A stretch of 64,000 bases of DNA from positions 62,001 to 126,000 of the forward strand of contig NZ_MOLV01000004.1 of NCBI RefSeq assembly GCF_001870785.1, written 5' to 3'. The first letter of the stretch is position 1. Every line of letters starts with the position of its first letter. The notes below the pieces were generated by a model. That model did no database searches, was not told where the DNA came from, and worked only from the letters and a program-made list of their open reading frames with translations. Positions 19,700-28,811 of this stretch are shown one piece after another. The stretch comes from Exiguobacterium sp. KRL4. Its GTDB lineage: Bacteria; Bacillota; Bacilli; Exiguobacteriales; Exiguobacteriaceae. The position numbers and the translations under genes were made by a program.

Positions 19700-19735
19700 G
19701 AAACAGGCGAAACGCATGGCGGATTGCCTGTTTTT
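19700..19735 (+). terminator. Intrinsic terminator of pycA
   Basis: GAAACAGGC pairs with GCCTGTTTTTC around a loop containing a GC-rich core, ending in five T. It separates pycA from the photolyase gene. Confidence 0.82.
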
Positions 19736-19765
19736 CGTTCATCATCATGTTGAGGAGGGACTAAT

Positions 19766-21121
19766 GTGAATATCATCTGTTGGATTCGGAGTGATTTCCG
19801 AATCGAGGATAACCATATGTTGGCGCAGGCCGCGCAATATCTTGAAGACGATCCGCAGGCAAACGTCGAGTTCGTATTTTGGATCAATCCAGACTATATC
19901 GGGGAGTATGATGCCCGGCAACAGTATTTTTTTCAAGCACTCGAACAGTTTGCGAAGACATGTAAATCACATCGGATGCCGATTCGGTTTATCGAAGGAA
20001 ACGAAAATGACTTCCTAGAAGCGACCGCCATGGCGGACCTTCTGTTGTTCAATGCAGAATACGTAGAACCGTTCAAGACACGAGATGACAACATCATAAA
20101 AAAACGGGGAGGCAAAAAAACGGAACGGTTACTTGATCGGCATCTGCTTCACCCCCATGCCGTCAAGAAAAATGACGGCTCTTATTATAAAGTATTCACC
20201 CCCTATAAAAATGCATTCCTTAAAAAAGAGTTGCCGGTTCCCTATTCGGTCAATCTAACCTGTTTGCAAGAACGTTATCAGACACGCCGGCAAAATAATA
20301 CGTTCATGGTCGAATATTTCAAACAAGCTGGATCGGACGTAGCGTTCAAACCGGGCGAAGAGCAGGCGAAGAAACGGCTTGATCAGTTCCTTCAAACAAG
20401 TCTGGCATCGTATGAAGAGCAACGTGATGTTCCATCAATCGATGGCACGAGTTTAATGTCACGTTATCTACGGACGGGGGAGATTGGTATTCGGACGATT
20501 TTTGAGGCGGTTAGTCAGAAAGAGGATTCGAAGGGAAAACAAACCTATGTCACGGAGCTGATTTGGCGGGAATTTTATTATACGATTCTGTTGCATTACC
20601 CAGAAGCCAAACGTTTACCGGTCAATGAACAGTATACGAACATCGAGTGGGAAGAAGACGAAAAAGGATTTAAAGACTGGTGTGAAGGGAAAACGGGGTA
20701 TCCAATCGTTGATGCTGCAATGCGGCAACTGAATACGACAGGGTGGATGCATAACCGACTCCGTATGATCGTCGCCTCATTTTTGACGAAGGATTTGCTG
20801 ATTGATTGGCAAAAAGGAGAACGTTACTTTCAGCAAAAGTTAGTCGATTATGAGGCAGCCTCGAATATTGGAGGCTGGCAGTGGGCAGCATCGGTTGGAA
20901 CGGATGCCGTTCCATATTTTCGGGTCTTTAATCCGACGACCCAATCGAAAAAGTTTGATAAGGATGGAACGTTTATTCGTCAATATGTACCGGAAATCAA
21001 AGCGTTATCAAACAAGTACATTCATGAACCGACGGACCAACAACGGCAAGATTATGCGTACCCGATGCCGATCGTGGATCATGACATGGCACGAAAACGA
21101 GCGATTGCCCGCTTTAAATAA
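19766..21121 (+). CDS. phrB: Deoxyribodipyrimidine photolyase (cryptochrome/photolyase family)
   Basis: The 451-residue flavoprotein has the N-terminal antenna domain (IICWIRSDFRIEDNHML) and the C-terminal FAD/DNA-binding domain with TELIWREFYY, GYPIVDAAMRQLNTTGWMHNRLRMIVASFL, then GGWQWAASVGTDAVPYFRVFNP. These are the class I CPD photolyase signatures, including tryptophans of the electron-transfer chain. It repairs UV pyrimidine dimers in light. GTG is preceded by GAGGAGGGA. It lies alone between two terminators, in a spot where B. subtilis has pycA directly beside ctaA, so it looks like a local insertion. Confidence 0.92.
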   Translation: MNIICWIRSDFRIEDNHMLAQAAQYLEDDPQANVEFVFWINPDYIGEYDARQQYFFQALEQFAKTCKSHRMPIRFIEGNENDFLEATAMADLLLFNAEYVEPFKTRDDNIIKKRGGKKTERLLDRHLLHPHAVKKNDGSYYKVFTPYKNAFLKKELPVPYSVNLTCLQERYQTRRQNNTFMVEYFKQAGSDVAFKPGEEQAKKRLDQFLQTSLASYEEQRDVPSIDGTSLMSRYLRTGEIGIRTIFEAVSQKEDSKGKQTYVTELIWREFYYTILLHYPEAKRLPVNEQYTNIEWEEDEKGFKDWCEGKTGYPIVDAAMRQLNTTGWMHNRLRMIVASFLTKDLLIDWQKGERYFQQKLVDYEAASNIGGWQWAASVGTDAVPYFRVFNPTTQSKKFDKDGTFIRQYVPEIKALSNKYIHEPTDQQRQDYAYPMPIVDHDMARKRAIARFK

Positions 21122-21155
21122 AAAAGCATTCCAAGTGATGTCGGAATGCTTTTTA
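21121..21155. terminator. Bidirectional terminator between phrB and ctaA
   Basis: AAAAAGCATTCC pairs with GGAATGCTTTTT with A-run and T-run flanks. It can serve phrB and the convergent ctaA. Confidence 0.9.
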
Positions 21156-21172
21156 GCGAGTTGAATATCCAG

Positions 21173-22066
21173 TCAGTGTAACCGGGAATTTGCTTTTCGG
21201 GTCCGAAAAGCATGATACGCAAGGTACGAGATGACCCCGAAGTAACACGTGATCAAGAAGGCGTGTAACAACGGAACATATGTCGCATGCCCACCTAAGA
21301 CGATCCAGGCGCCAGTAGCGACCTGGCAAGAAATGAAGAACGTCGCAAACAACATGCCGGTGCGGGTCGTCCGGTGTTTGAGACGAATCGCCATGTAATG
21401 GACGAACAACGTATAGAAGAACAGCAGTCCGGCTAAAATACGGTGAATCATCTGCACCCATGCTTCAAACGTCATCGAGGGTTGCGAACAGATGGGCCAG
21501 CCGACACAGGCGTATGTCGCTCCGACGTGGCGCACGAATGCGCCGGTATAGACGACGATCAACGTATAAATCAGGAGACCATAAAGCAGTTTACGCAAGA
21601 ATGCTGGGACCGATTCCCTGAATTCTCGACCCGGACGCTCCATGATCAGTATCGTTAAGATAAGTAAGGAAGCAAAGGATATCAAAGAAATTCCGAAATG
21701 CAACGCCATGACAAGATCCGACTGTTGCCAGACGACTGCTCCTGCACCCACGATGGATTGAATCAACATGAAAATAAAGGCGAGGAAAGCAAAAATCTTT
21801 ATATCGAGACGCTCTTTGAATGCAACGAGTGTCCAAAGACATAATGCAATGATTAGTAATCCAACAACACCTGTCACGGCCCGGTGACTATACTCGATCA
21901 TCGTTTCTACACTCGGGTTGGTCGGAATCAGTTCGCCGTGACAAAGCGGCCAGTCCGTTCCGCATCCATTCCCTGAATCTGTTTTCGTGACTGTTCCGCC
22001 CATGAGTAAAACGATCATCATCGTGAATGTGACAAATGCTGAAAAAATCGAAAGTTTTCGATTCAA
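21173..22066 (-). CDS. ctaA: Heme A synthase
   Basis: The 297-residue membrane protein has eight predicted helices in two similar halves. It carries the cysteine pairs typical of the Bacillus type (GCGTDWPLCHG and YACVGWPICS) and heme-ligand histidines in EYSHRAVTG, ALHFGISL, QMIHRILAG and LHAFL. It oxidises the C8 methyl of heme O to the formyl of heme A for the caa3 oxidase. The TTG start was chosen because AAAGGTGGTG lies about 9 bases upstream. A far upstream ATG encodes an unrelated extension. It is divergent from ctaB. Confidence 0.93.
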   Translation of the reverse strand: MNRKLSIFSAFVTFTMMIVLLMGGTVTKTDSGNGCGTDWPLCHGELIPTNPSVETMIEYSHRAVTGVVGLLIIALCLWTLVAFKERLDIKIFAFLAFIFMLIQSIVGAGAVVWQQSDLVMALHFGISLISFASLLILTILIMERPGREFRESVPAFLRKLLYGLLIYTLIVVYTGAFVRHVGATYACVGWPICSQPSMTFEAWVQMIHRILAGLLFFYTLFVHYMAIRLKHRTTRTGMLFATFFISCQVATGAWIVLGGHATYVPLLHAFLITCYFGVISYLAYHAFRTRKANSRLH

Positions 22067-22390
22067 GACGCAGACACCACCTTTCTGGAAAAATACAAGA
22101 TACTTGAAATACCTAGCAATAGTATCGCATAAAAAATATCGAAACGCTTGCAATCTTTTAGAAGAACGCTATTCTAATATTAGGTAAATATGGTGAACTG
22201 TGAGGTTAATCACATAGATTTCACATTTTGTTCATTATGTCGAAAGTATTTTCATACGTCATGCCTGTGAATATGTGGTATCTTTTATAGAGAAAAGGGC
22301 GTTTCGTGGCGTGTCTGTGTTATTTCTGTGAAGAAAATACGTGAATCATACGTGCAGAAAGAACAGAGGCGGTTAGAAGGAGGAAACAAC
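22067..22390. promoter_or_regulatory. Divergent ctaA-ctaB control region with a cre-like site
   Basis: This 324-base AT-rich gap must hold the promoters for both directions, but no clear consensus pair could be fixed. At 22139-22152 the sequence TCGAAACGCTTGCA (other strand TGCAAGCGTTTCGA) differs from the loose CcpA cre consensus TGNAANCGNWNNCA at one position. In B. subtilis cta genes are known to be subject to catabolite control. No open frame of note lies here. Confidence 0.45.
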
Positions 22391-23323
22391 ATGGCGAAAG
22401 TAAACGGGGAGACCCTTGATATCATGATCGAACAAACCGATCAGCCGACATTCAAGGACTACGTCACCCTAGCAAAGATGGGGATCGTCCGGGCGAATCT
22501 CATCACGGTCTTCGCAGGTTATGTCATAGCAGCATCTTATTTAACGGATGATGTTCTACTGTATCTGTGGCAGACGAAGTTGACCTTATTGTGGACACTT
22601 CTCGGAAGTGGATTGGTCATTGCCGGTAGTTGTTATCTCAACAACTACATTGATCGCGATATCGATTACAAGATGGAGCGGACGATGGGAAGACCGAGCG
22701 TGACCGGTAAGATGGATGGGCAGCGTATATTAGCATTAGGACTGGGCATACTGGCTACCGGTACCGTTCTTTTGCTCATCGTTAACCATGTCGCGGCAGT
22801 CTTCGGACTGATTGGATCGTTTGTCTACGTCGTCATCTACACGATGTGGTTAAAACGGACTCATACGATCAATACGGTCGTAGGTGGTATTTCAGGAGCA
22901 GTGCCACCGATCATTGGATTTGCGGCAGTCACTCCGACACTCCACATCGATGCATGGATTTTATTTCTCATCATGTTTGTCTGGCAACCGCCTCATTTCC
23001 TTGCGCTTGCCATGAGACGGACGGAAGAATACCGGGTTGCCGGCATTCCGATGTTACCTGTCGTCAATGGTTTTGCAATCACGAAACGGCAAATTGTATG
23101 GTGGATTGCAGTCTTGCTTCCATCATCACTCCTCCTCGCGCATTACGGCATCATTTATGTGCTCGTCATGGCAGTGCTCGGTGGATACTGGCTCTATATG
23201 GGACTGCAAGGTCTCAAGATTAAAGAAGAACAAGCTGAGATTAAATGGGCTTCGAAGATGTTTTTCTTCTCGCTCTTTTACTTCACGGCTTGGATCGTGA
23301 CGGTCGTACTCGTTTCTCTCTAA
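22391..23323 (+). CDS. ctaB: Protoheme IX farnesyltransferase (heme O synthase)
   Basis: The 310-residue UbiA-family prenyltransferase has about nine membrane helices and the Mg/prenyl-diphosphate motifs NNYIDRDIDYKMERT with GRP following, and a second aspartate-like loop MRRTEEYRVAGIPMLP. It adds a farnesyl chain to heme B, the step before CtaA. ATG at 22391 follows GAAGGAGGAAAC. An in-frame GTG 21 codons upstream is not supported by such a site. Confidence 0.95.
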   Translation: MAKVNGETLDIMIEQTDQPTFKDYVTLAKMGIVRANLITVFAGYVIAASYLTDDVLLYLWQTKLTLLWTLLGSGLVIAGSCYLNNYIDRDIDYKMERTMGRPSVTGKMDGQRILALGLGILATGTVLLLIVNHVAAVFGLIGSFVYVVIYTMWLKRTHTINTVVGGISGAVPPIIGFAAVTPTLHIDAWILFLIMFVWQPPHFLALAMRRTEEYRVAGIPMLPVVNGFAITKRQIVWWIAVLLPSSLLLAHYGIIYVLVMAVLGGYWLYMGLQGLKIKEEQAEIKWASKMFFFSLFYFTAWIVTVVLVSL

Positions 23324-23391
23324 AACGATTTGACATATTCACGTACACCATTACGTAAGAAAAAATTGGGGAAAAGAAAGTGGGGATGGTT

Positions 23392-24417
23392 GTGAAAAAA
23401 TCAGGAAAAATGCTCTTCCGGCTTCTTCCGATCGGTTTGATGGCATTATTGTTATCAGGTTGTGGAATTCCGGAATTGTCCGCACTACAACCTCGCGGGG
23501 AAGGTGCACAAATGCAACTTGAGATCATTAAGCTCAGCTTATGGGTCATGTTGTTTGTCCTTGCGATCGTAGCGGTCATCTATATTTACGTACTTATGAA
23601 ATTCCGTCGTAAAGCTGGAGACAACACTGTTCCGAAACAGGTGGAAGGAAATCATACACTTGAAATCATCTGGACGGTCATTCCGATTCTTTTGTTAGTC
23701 GTGCTTGCTGTACCGACGATCAAAACGACGGTTGAGTTAGCAGATGCAAAAGAAGCGAAAAAGAATGAAATCATCAACGTTACTGCAAACCTCTACTGGT
23801 GGGAGTTTGAATATCCAGACAAAGGTGTTTCGACTGGACAAGAGCTTGTCATTCCGGTTGGAAAACGTGTTGCGGTCAATTTAACATCAAAAGACGTCAT
23901 TCACTCATTCTGGGTACCTGCGCTTTCAGGTAAAACAGATACAAACCCAGGTCTTGAAAATGAAATGTGGTTACAAGCACAAGAAGCCGGTACTTACTAC
24001 GGTAAATGTGCGGAGTTGTGTGGACCGTCACACGCACTGATGGACTTTAAAGTCATCGCGCTTGAGCAAGATGACTACGATGCATGGCTTAAAGACATGA
24101 AGTCAGCAAAAGAAGCAGAAACAAAACAACTTGATGCGAAAAACGAAAAAAACTGGACGACAGGCGAGCAAGTCTACGCACAAAACTGTCTCAGCTGTCA
24201 CGGTGGCGGGAAAGTCGCGCCAAGCTTAACAAACTTCGGTGATCGTCAACGTATCGCAGGATACCTTGATCATGACAAAGAAAGTCTCGAAAAATGGATT
24301 CGCAATCCACAAAAAGAAAAACAAGGGACAAAAATGCCTGGTTTCTCTGAAGATCAGATTAGCGATGAAGATTTGAGCGAACTTGCAGACTACCTATTGG
24401 ACAAGAAGCTCCAATAA
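23392..24417 (+). CDS. ctaC: Cytochrome c oxidase subunit II with fused cytochrome c domain (caa3 type)
   Basis: The ~341-residue lipoprotein (lipobox LLLSGC) has two membrane helices, a cupredoxin CuA domain with the ligand set in CAELCGPSHALM, and a C-terminal cytochrome c domain with CLSCH heme attachment and the KMPGF methionine ligand. The fused cytochrome marks a caa3-type oxidase. Start choice is uncertain: GTG 23392 has TGGGG at 6 bases, while ATG 23386 and GTG 23380 are also in frame and lie within or beside that site. Confidence 0.95.
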   Translation: MKKSGKMLFRLLPIGLMALLLSGCGIPELSALQPRGEGAQMQLEIIKLSLWVMLFVLAIVAVIYIYVLMKFRRKAGDNTVPKQVEGNHTLEIIWTVIPILLLVVLAVPTIKTTVELADAKEAKKNEIINVTANLYWWEFEYPDKGVSTGQELVIPVGKRVAVNLTSKDVIHSFWVPALSGKTDTNPGLENEMWLQAQEAGTYYGKCAELCGPSHALMDFKVIALEQDDYDAWLKDMKSAKEAETKQLDAKNEKNWTTGEQVYAQNCLSCHGGGKVAPSLTNFGDRQRIAGYLDHDKESLEKWIRNPQKEKQGTKMPGFSEDQISDEDLSELADYLLDKKLQ

Positions 24418-24436
24418 TATTTAAGGGGGAATCATA

Positions 24437-26320
24437 GTGGGGACACATACTATGGGTATGCCGAAGAAAAAAAGCGGCATCATGGACTGGCTAACGACAG
24501 TCGACCATAAAAAAATTGGGATTCTCTACATCATGTCCGGATTGTTTTTCCTTCTGGTTGGTGGCGTAGAAGCCTTAATGATTCGTTTTCAGCTGATTAA
24601 ACCGATGAACGATTTCGTCAGCGGTGAATTATTTAACCAGTTGATCACGATGCACGGTACGACAATGATCTTCTTGGCAGCGATGCCGATGTTGATCGGA
24701 TACATGAACGCTGCAGTACCGCTTCAAATCGGAGCGCGCGACGTTGCGTTCCCGTTCTTGAATGCACTTGGTTTTTGGTTGTTCTTCTTCGGGGGAGTAT
24801 TACTGAACCTATCTTGGTTCTTCGGCGCAGCACCAAACGCGGGATGGACTGCGTATGCACCACTTTCAACGGTTCCAGAATCACTCGGTGTTGATTTCTA
24901 TGCACTTGGGTTACAGATTTCTGGTTTCGGTACACTCATGGGGGGGATTAACTTCCTCGTCACGATTCTCAACATGCGCGCACCAGGTATGAAACTGATG
25001 CGGATGCCGCTATTTACATGGACAGCATTCGTTGCTTCTGCCTTGATCGTTTTCGCATTCCCACCACTTACAGTCGGTCTGTTCTTGCTGACGTTTGAAC
25101 GCTTGTTCGGAGCCCATTTCTTCGATCCGGCAGCGGGTGGTAATATCGTCATCTGGGAACACCTTTTCTGGATTTTCGGTCACCCGGAAGTATATATCTT
25201 GATTTTACCGGCATTTGGTATCTTCTCAGAAATCATTCCTACCTTTGCTCGTAAACGTCTCTTCGGTTACACGACGATGGTCTTTGCGACGATGTTGATC
25301 GGTTTCTTAGGATTCATGGTTTGGGTTCACCATATGTTTACTGTTGGACTTGGTCCTGTTGCAAACGCGATCTTCGCAGTTGCGACAATGGCAATCGCTG
25401 TCCCGACCGGGGTTAAGATCTTTAACTGGCTCTTTACGCTGTGGGGCGGGAAATTGACGTTCCCTGTTGCGATGCTGTATTCGGTTGCCTTCATTCCATC
25501 GTTCCTTGTTGGTGGTATGACAGGGGTCATGCTTTCAGTTGCACCTGCCGATTATCAGTACCACGACAGTTACTTCGTCGTTGCCCATTTCCACTATGTT
25601 ATCGTTGGTGGGGTTGTCTTCGGTCTCTTCGCCGGTCTCTATTACTGGTTCCCACTCATGTTCGGGAAACAGCTGAACGAGTTCTGGGGTAAAATTCAAT
25701 TCTGGTTGTTCTTCATCGGCTTCCACTTGACGTTCTTCCCGCAACACATTCTTGGTTTAACGGGTATGCCACGTCGTGTCTTCACGTACTTGCCAAACCA
25801 AGGCTGGGAAACGATGAACTTACTATCTTCCATCGGGGCAGGATTCATGGGTGTCTCGACGATCGTATTAGTCGTTTCGATTGCAGCAGCACTGATGTCA
25901 AAAGAATATGTCAAACGCGACGTATGGGGAGATGGACGGACACTTGAGTGGACGCTTCCGGTACCGACGCCAGAATATAACTTTGCTCAAACACCACTCG
26001 TTAAAGGGTTAGATACGTACTGGCTCGAAAAAATGGCAGGAAACAAAACCGTTTCCGTTTCGGAAGAAGTCGGCGATATCCACATGCCGAACAATACGAT
26101 TCTGCCGTTCGTCATGTCTGTCGGTCTGTTCCTTGCAGGTCTTGGATTCATTCTTCGCCTGGACTACGGAACAGTCGGTCTCGTCGTTGCCTTGATTGGT
26201 CTCGCTACGACACTCGTTGCGATGTTCCTCCGGTCATGGATTGATGATGAAGGATACTATATCCCGAAATCAGTCATCGAAGAAGATCTACGCCTTGAAG
26301 CTGAAAAGGAGGCGAAGTAA
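24437..26320 (+). CDS. ctaD: Cytochrome c oxidase subunit I
   Basis: The 627-residue protein has the twelve-helix heme-copper core plus extra C-terminal helices. The low-spin heme ligand is in ITMHGTTM. The CuB/tyrosine segment is WIFGHPEVYILILPAFG, where H and Y are cross-linked in the family. A His pair lies in VHHMF, and the final heme ligands are in VAHFHYVIVGG. It reduces oxygen and pumps protons. The GTG start follows AAGGGGGA with a 6-base spacing. ctaE begins one base after the stop. Confidence 0.97.
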   Translation: MGTHTMGMPKKKSGIMDWLTTVDHKKIGILYIMSGLFFLLVGGVEALMIRFQLIKPMNDFVSGELFNQLITMHGTTMIFLAAMPMLIGYMNAAVPLQIGARDVAFPFLNALGFWLFFFGGVLLNLSWFFGAAPNAGWTAYAPLSTVPESLGVDFYALGLQISGFGTLMGGINFLVTILNMRAPGMKLMRMPLFTWTAFVASALIVFAFPPLTVGLFLLTFERLFGAHFFDPAAGGNIVIWEHLFWIFGHPEVYILILPAFGIFSEIIPTFARKRLFGYTTMVFATMLIGFLGFMVWVHHMFTVGLGPVANAIFAVATMAIAVPTGVKIFNWLFTLWGGKLTFPVAMLYSVAFIPSFLVGGMTGVMLSVAPADYQYHDSYFVVAHFHYVIVGGVVFGLFAGLYYWFPLMFGKQLNEFWGKIQFWLFFIGFHLTFFPQHILGLTGMPRRVFTYLPNQGWETMNLLSSIGAGFMGVSTIVLVVSIAAALMSKEYVKRDVWGDGRTLEWTLPVPTPEYNFAQTPLVKGLDTYWLEKMAGNKTVSVSEEVGDIHMPNNTILPFVMSVGLFLAGLGFILRLDYGTVGLVVALIGLATTLVAMFLRSWIDDEGYYIPKSVIEEDLRLEAEKEAK

Positions 26321-26321
26321 G

Positions 26322-26951
26322 ATGGGACATCATTCAGTTCCAAATAACCCGATCACGGGTATTCCGGATCATGTTGAAAAAGCAACACTTGAGGGTAAGA
26401 ATAAATATGTAGCCTTCTGGTTCTTCCTTGGAGGAGAAACGACATTGTTCGCTTCTCTCTTCGGAACGTACATCGGGCTGCATAACTCGGGTGCTAAAGA
26501 AGGATTACGCAGTTACGATATTTTCGAAATGGGTCTTGTCTTCATCATGACGATGCTCCTCCTCACAAGTTCACTGACAAGTGTGCTTGCGATGATGGCG
26601 ATGAAACGTAATGATGTGAAAAAGATGAAGATGTGGTTGATCATCACACTTGCTCTTGGATTAGCGTTCTTAGCAGGTGAGATTTATGAGTTTAATCATT
26701 ACTACCACATCGGTCATACGTTTACGTCGAGTGCCTTTGGATCGGCCTTCTACACATTAGTCGGTTTCCACGGAGCGCACGTTCTGTTTGGTCTCCTTTG
26801 GATCACGACGTTGCTCGTCCGTAACTGGAACCGCGGCATCACAGTTGTCAACGCACCGAAATTTTATGTTTCAAGTCTTTACTGGCACTTCATTGACGTC
26901 GTCTGGGTCTTTATCTTCTCAGTCGTCTACCTCATGGGGATGGTGAAATAA
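26322..26951 (+). CDS. ctaE: Cytochrome c oxidase subunit III
   Basis: The 209-residue protein has five predicted membrane helices and family features WFFLGGETTLFASLFGTY, the Glu in LAGEIYEF, and GFHGAHVLFGLLW with YWHFIDVVWVFIF. It stabilises the oxidase core. The ATG at 26322 follows AAAGGAGG located inside the ctaD end, one base from its stop codon. A longer in-frame reading into ctaD is not supported. Confidence 0.95.
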   Translation: MGHHSVPNNPITGIPDHVEKATLEGKNKYVAFWFFLGGETTLFASLFGTYIGLHNSGAKEGLRSYDIFEMGLVFIMTMLLLTSSLTSVLAMMAMKRNDVKKMKMWLIITLALGLAFLAGEIYEFNHYYHIGHTFTSSAFGSAFYTLVGFHGAHVLFGLLWITTLLVRNWNRGITVVNAPKFYVSSLYWHFIDVVWVFIFSVVYLMGMVK

Positions 26952-26952
26952 G

Positions 26953-27282
26953 ATGGAAAAACACGAACCGCAACTGACACGTAATCAGATGGAACTCGAG
27001 ATGAAAGCAGATCGCAGCCGCGAGATGCAACTTCAACTGACAAGTTTTGCTTTGATGATTTTCCTCACACTGATCGCCTTTGGTGCGGTCATGGCAGAGC
27101 TCATGCCTCACTGGGCAGCCGGTGGATTCCTGATCATCATGGCAATCGTGCAAGTGTACCTCCAACTTTATATGTTCATGCACATGAACAATAAAGGGAA
27201 CACATGGATTAAAGTCATGATGGCACTTGGGATCTTCGTCGCCTTGACGATTGTCGCGACACTCCGTCTTTTAATCTGGTAA
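26953..27282 (+). CDS. ctaF: Cytochrome c oxidase subunit IV
   Basis: The 109-residue protein has a charged helical N-terminus (about 30 residues) and three membrane helices, including the VQVYLQLYMFMHMN segment typical of bacterial subunit IV (CtaF/QoxD/CyoD family). It starts one base after the ctaE stop and is the last gene before a terminator, closing the ctaBCDEF set. Confidence 0.94.
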   Translation: MEKHEPQLTRNQMELEMKADRSREMQLQLTSFALMIFLTLIAFGAVMAELMPHWAAGGFLIIMAIVQVYLQLYMFMHMNNKGNTWIKVMMALGIFVALTIVATLRLLIW

Positions 27283-27290
27283 TAAATTGT

Positions 27291-27330
27291 GACCATTCTG
27301 CTAACGTTTAGCAGGATGGTCTTTTATTTT
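27291..27330 (+). terminator. Intrinsic terminator of ctaBCDEF
   Basis: GACCATTCTGCTAA pairs with TTAGCAGGATGGTC (one G-U pair) and is followed by CTTTTATTTT. Confidence 0.92.
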
Positions 27331-27413
27331 AGAATCGTTTTATGAGAAACCTTTACAATGAAATAGGGGAACGGTAATCTTAATCTGTAGGAAAAAGGAA
27401 CGGGGTGAGAAAC

Positions 27414-28319
27414 ATGTTAGGCAACTTAAGGGGATCTTTATCACAATTTGAGTGGACTGTTTTATGGAGTCCGTATTATGCATTACTTTTGATTGGAATA
27501 TATGTGTTTTATGCGGTCGTGACCGAAAAAATCCGCCGGCCGGATGAAGCGGAAACGACGCTCGGGCAAAAATTTTCAATGCTCGCTGCCTTGTTTGTTT
27601 ACTATATCGGTTTTGGGAGTCCGCTTGATGTCATGGCGCACATCACTTTTTCGGCCCATATGTTACAGATGGTATTCGTCTACATGGTGGCACCGCCATT
27701 ATTGATGCTTGCAATTCCAGGATGGGTCTTTAAACGGTTATTTGCGTTACCTTATATCGGTCGCACACTACGCTTCTTCATTTTGCCGTTGATTGCACTG
27801 ATTTTATTTAATTCATTGTTTACGTTTTACCATATGCCTTTCATCTTTGATTATGTGTTGACGAATTATACCGTTCACCGGATTTTCCATGGAACGTTGA
27901 TTTTCCTCAGCATGACGATGTGGTATCCGATTATCGCACCGGTCAACGAAGAAGACAGCTTATCGGATTTAAAGAAGATGGTGTATATCGTCGCGAACGG
28001 TGTGTTATTGACGCCGGCATGTGCGTTCATGATCTTTAGCCAAAGTTTCCAGTATGAAGCCTACCAAGATCCGGCAACTTTTGCGAAAGTCCTTGCCTAC
28101 TGTATGCCGAATAATGATGTGAGTGGTCTGAACATGGAACGCTTGTTTGGAACGACCAATGACCTGCTAGAAGATCAACGATTTGGTGGTGTCTTGATGA
28201 AACTTGGACAAGAGTTGGTGTATGGTCTGTTCTTCGGACTCACATTCTTTACATGGGTGAGACGTTCTAAAAGTACTGCTGTCGATGAAGGTATGTCCTT
28301 CTCGCCAAAAGCGGATTAA
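27414..28319 (+). CDS. ctaG: Cytochrome caa3 oxidase assembly factor CtaG
   Basis: The 301-residue polytopic protein has about seven membrane helices and belongs to the Gram-positive caa3_CtaG family. Seen are PLDVMAHITFSAHMLQMV, with conserved His residues, and VHRIFHGTLIFLSMTMWYPII. It is needed for caa3 oxidase maturation in B. subtilis and is unrelated to the Cox11-type CtaG of Gram-negatives. The ATG at 27414 has CGGGGTGAG upstream. A GTG three codons earlier overlaps that site. Confidence 0.93.
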   Translation: MLGNLRGSLSQFEWTVLWSPYYALLLIGIYVFYAVVTEKIRRPDEAETTLGQKFSMLAALFVYYIGFGSPLDVMAHITFSAHMLQMVFVYMVAPPLLMLAIPGWVFKRLFALPYIGRTLRFFILPLIALILFNSLFTFYHMPFIFDYVLTNYTVHRIFHGTLIFLSMTMWYPIIAPVNEEDSLSDLKKMVYIVANGVLLTPACAFMIFSQSFQYEAYQDPATFAKVLAYCMPNNDVSGLNMERLFGTTNDLLEDQRFGGVLMKLGQELVYGLFFGLTFFTWVRRSKSTAVDEGMSFSPKAD

Positions 28320-28337
28320 ATTGGAGGAAGTTGAAAC

Positions 28338-28799
28338 ATGAGTTATTTGCCGTTGATTTGTGTCTCGTTGATTGTCATCAGTGCGATTTTTGTCGCGATT
28401 GGGTGGTTCTTGATTGCTCAGACACGCCGGAACATGAAAGCACATCAATTCGTGATGACGATTGCTGCTGCGCTAGCCTTATTATTTTTCATCATGTACG
28501 CTTTACGGACGATCCTTCTAGGCAATACAGCCTTTGGTGGACCGGACACGATTAAACCGTATTACACAGGATTTTTAATTTTCCATATCCTCCTCGCGAC
28601 ATCAGGTGGAGTACTTGGATTAATGGCTCTCTTTTTTGCATACAAGAAAAACTTTACGAAACACCGTAAGATTGGTCCAAAAGCGTCCGTGATTTGGTTT
28701 TTGACGGCGATTACGGGTGTGATCGTCTATTGTCTGCTGTATGTCGTATATGAACCAGGGGAGACGACAAACGTGTTCCGGGCGATTTGGAATCATTAA
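28338..28799 (+). CDS. ctaM: DUF420 membrane protein, CtaM/YozB-like oxidase maturation factor
   Basis: The 153-residue protein has four membrane helices and the family features HQFVMTIAAALALLFF, FHILLATSGGVLGLMAL and KNFTKHRKIGPKASVIW, with His residues spaced along the helices. The family is called YozB in B. subtilis and CtaM in Staphylococcus, where it is needed for activity of a heme A-containing oxidase. GGAGGAAG precedes ATG, and it follows ctaG by 18 bases. In B. subtilis it lies elsewhere, so clustering here strengthens the oxidase link. Confidence 0.87.
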   Translation: MSYLPLICVSLIVISAIFVAIGWFLIAQTRRNMKAHQFVMTIAAALALLFFIMYALRTILLGNTAFGGPDTIKPYYTGFLIFHILLATSGGVLGLMALFFAYKKNFTKHRKIGPKASVIWFLTAITGVIVYCLLYVVYEPGETTNVFRAIWNH

Positions 28800-28811
28800 G
28801 GGGGTAACGAC

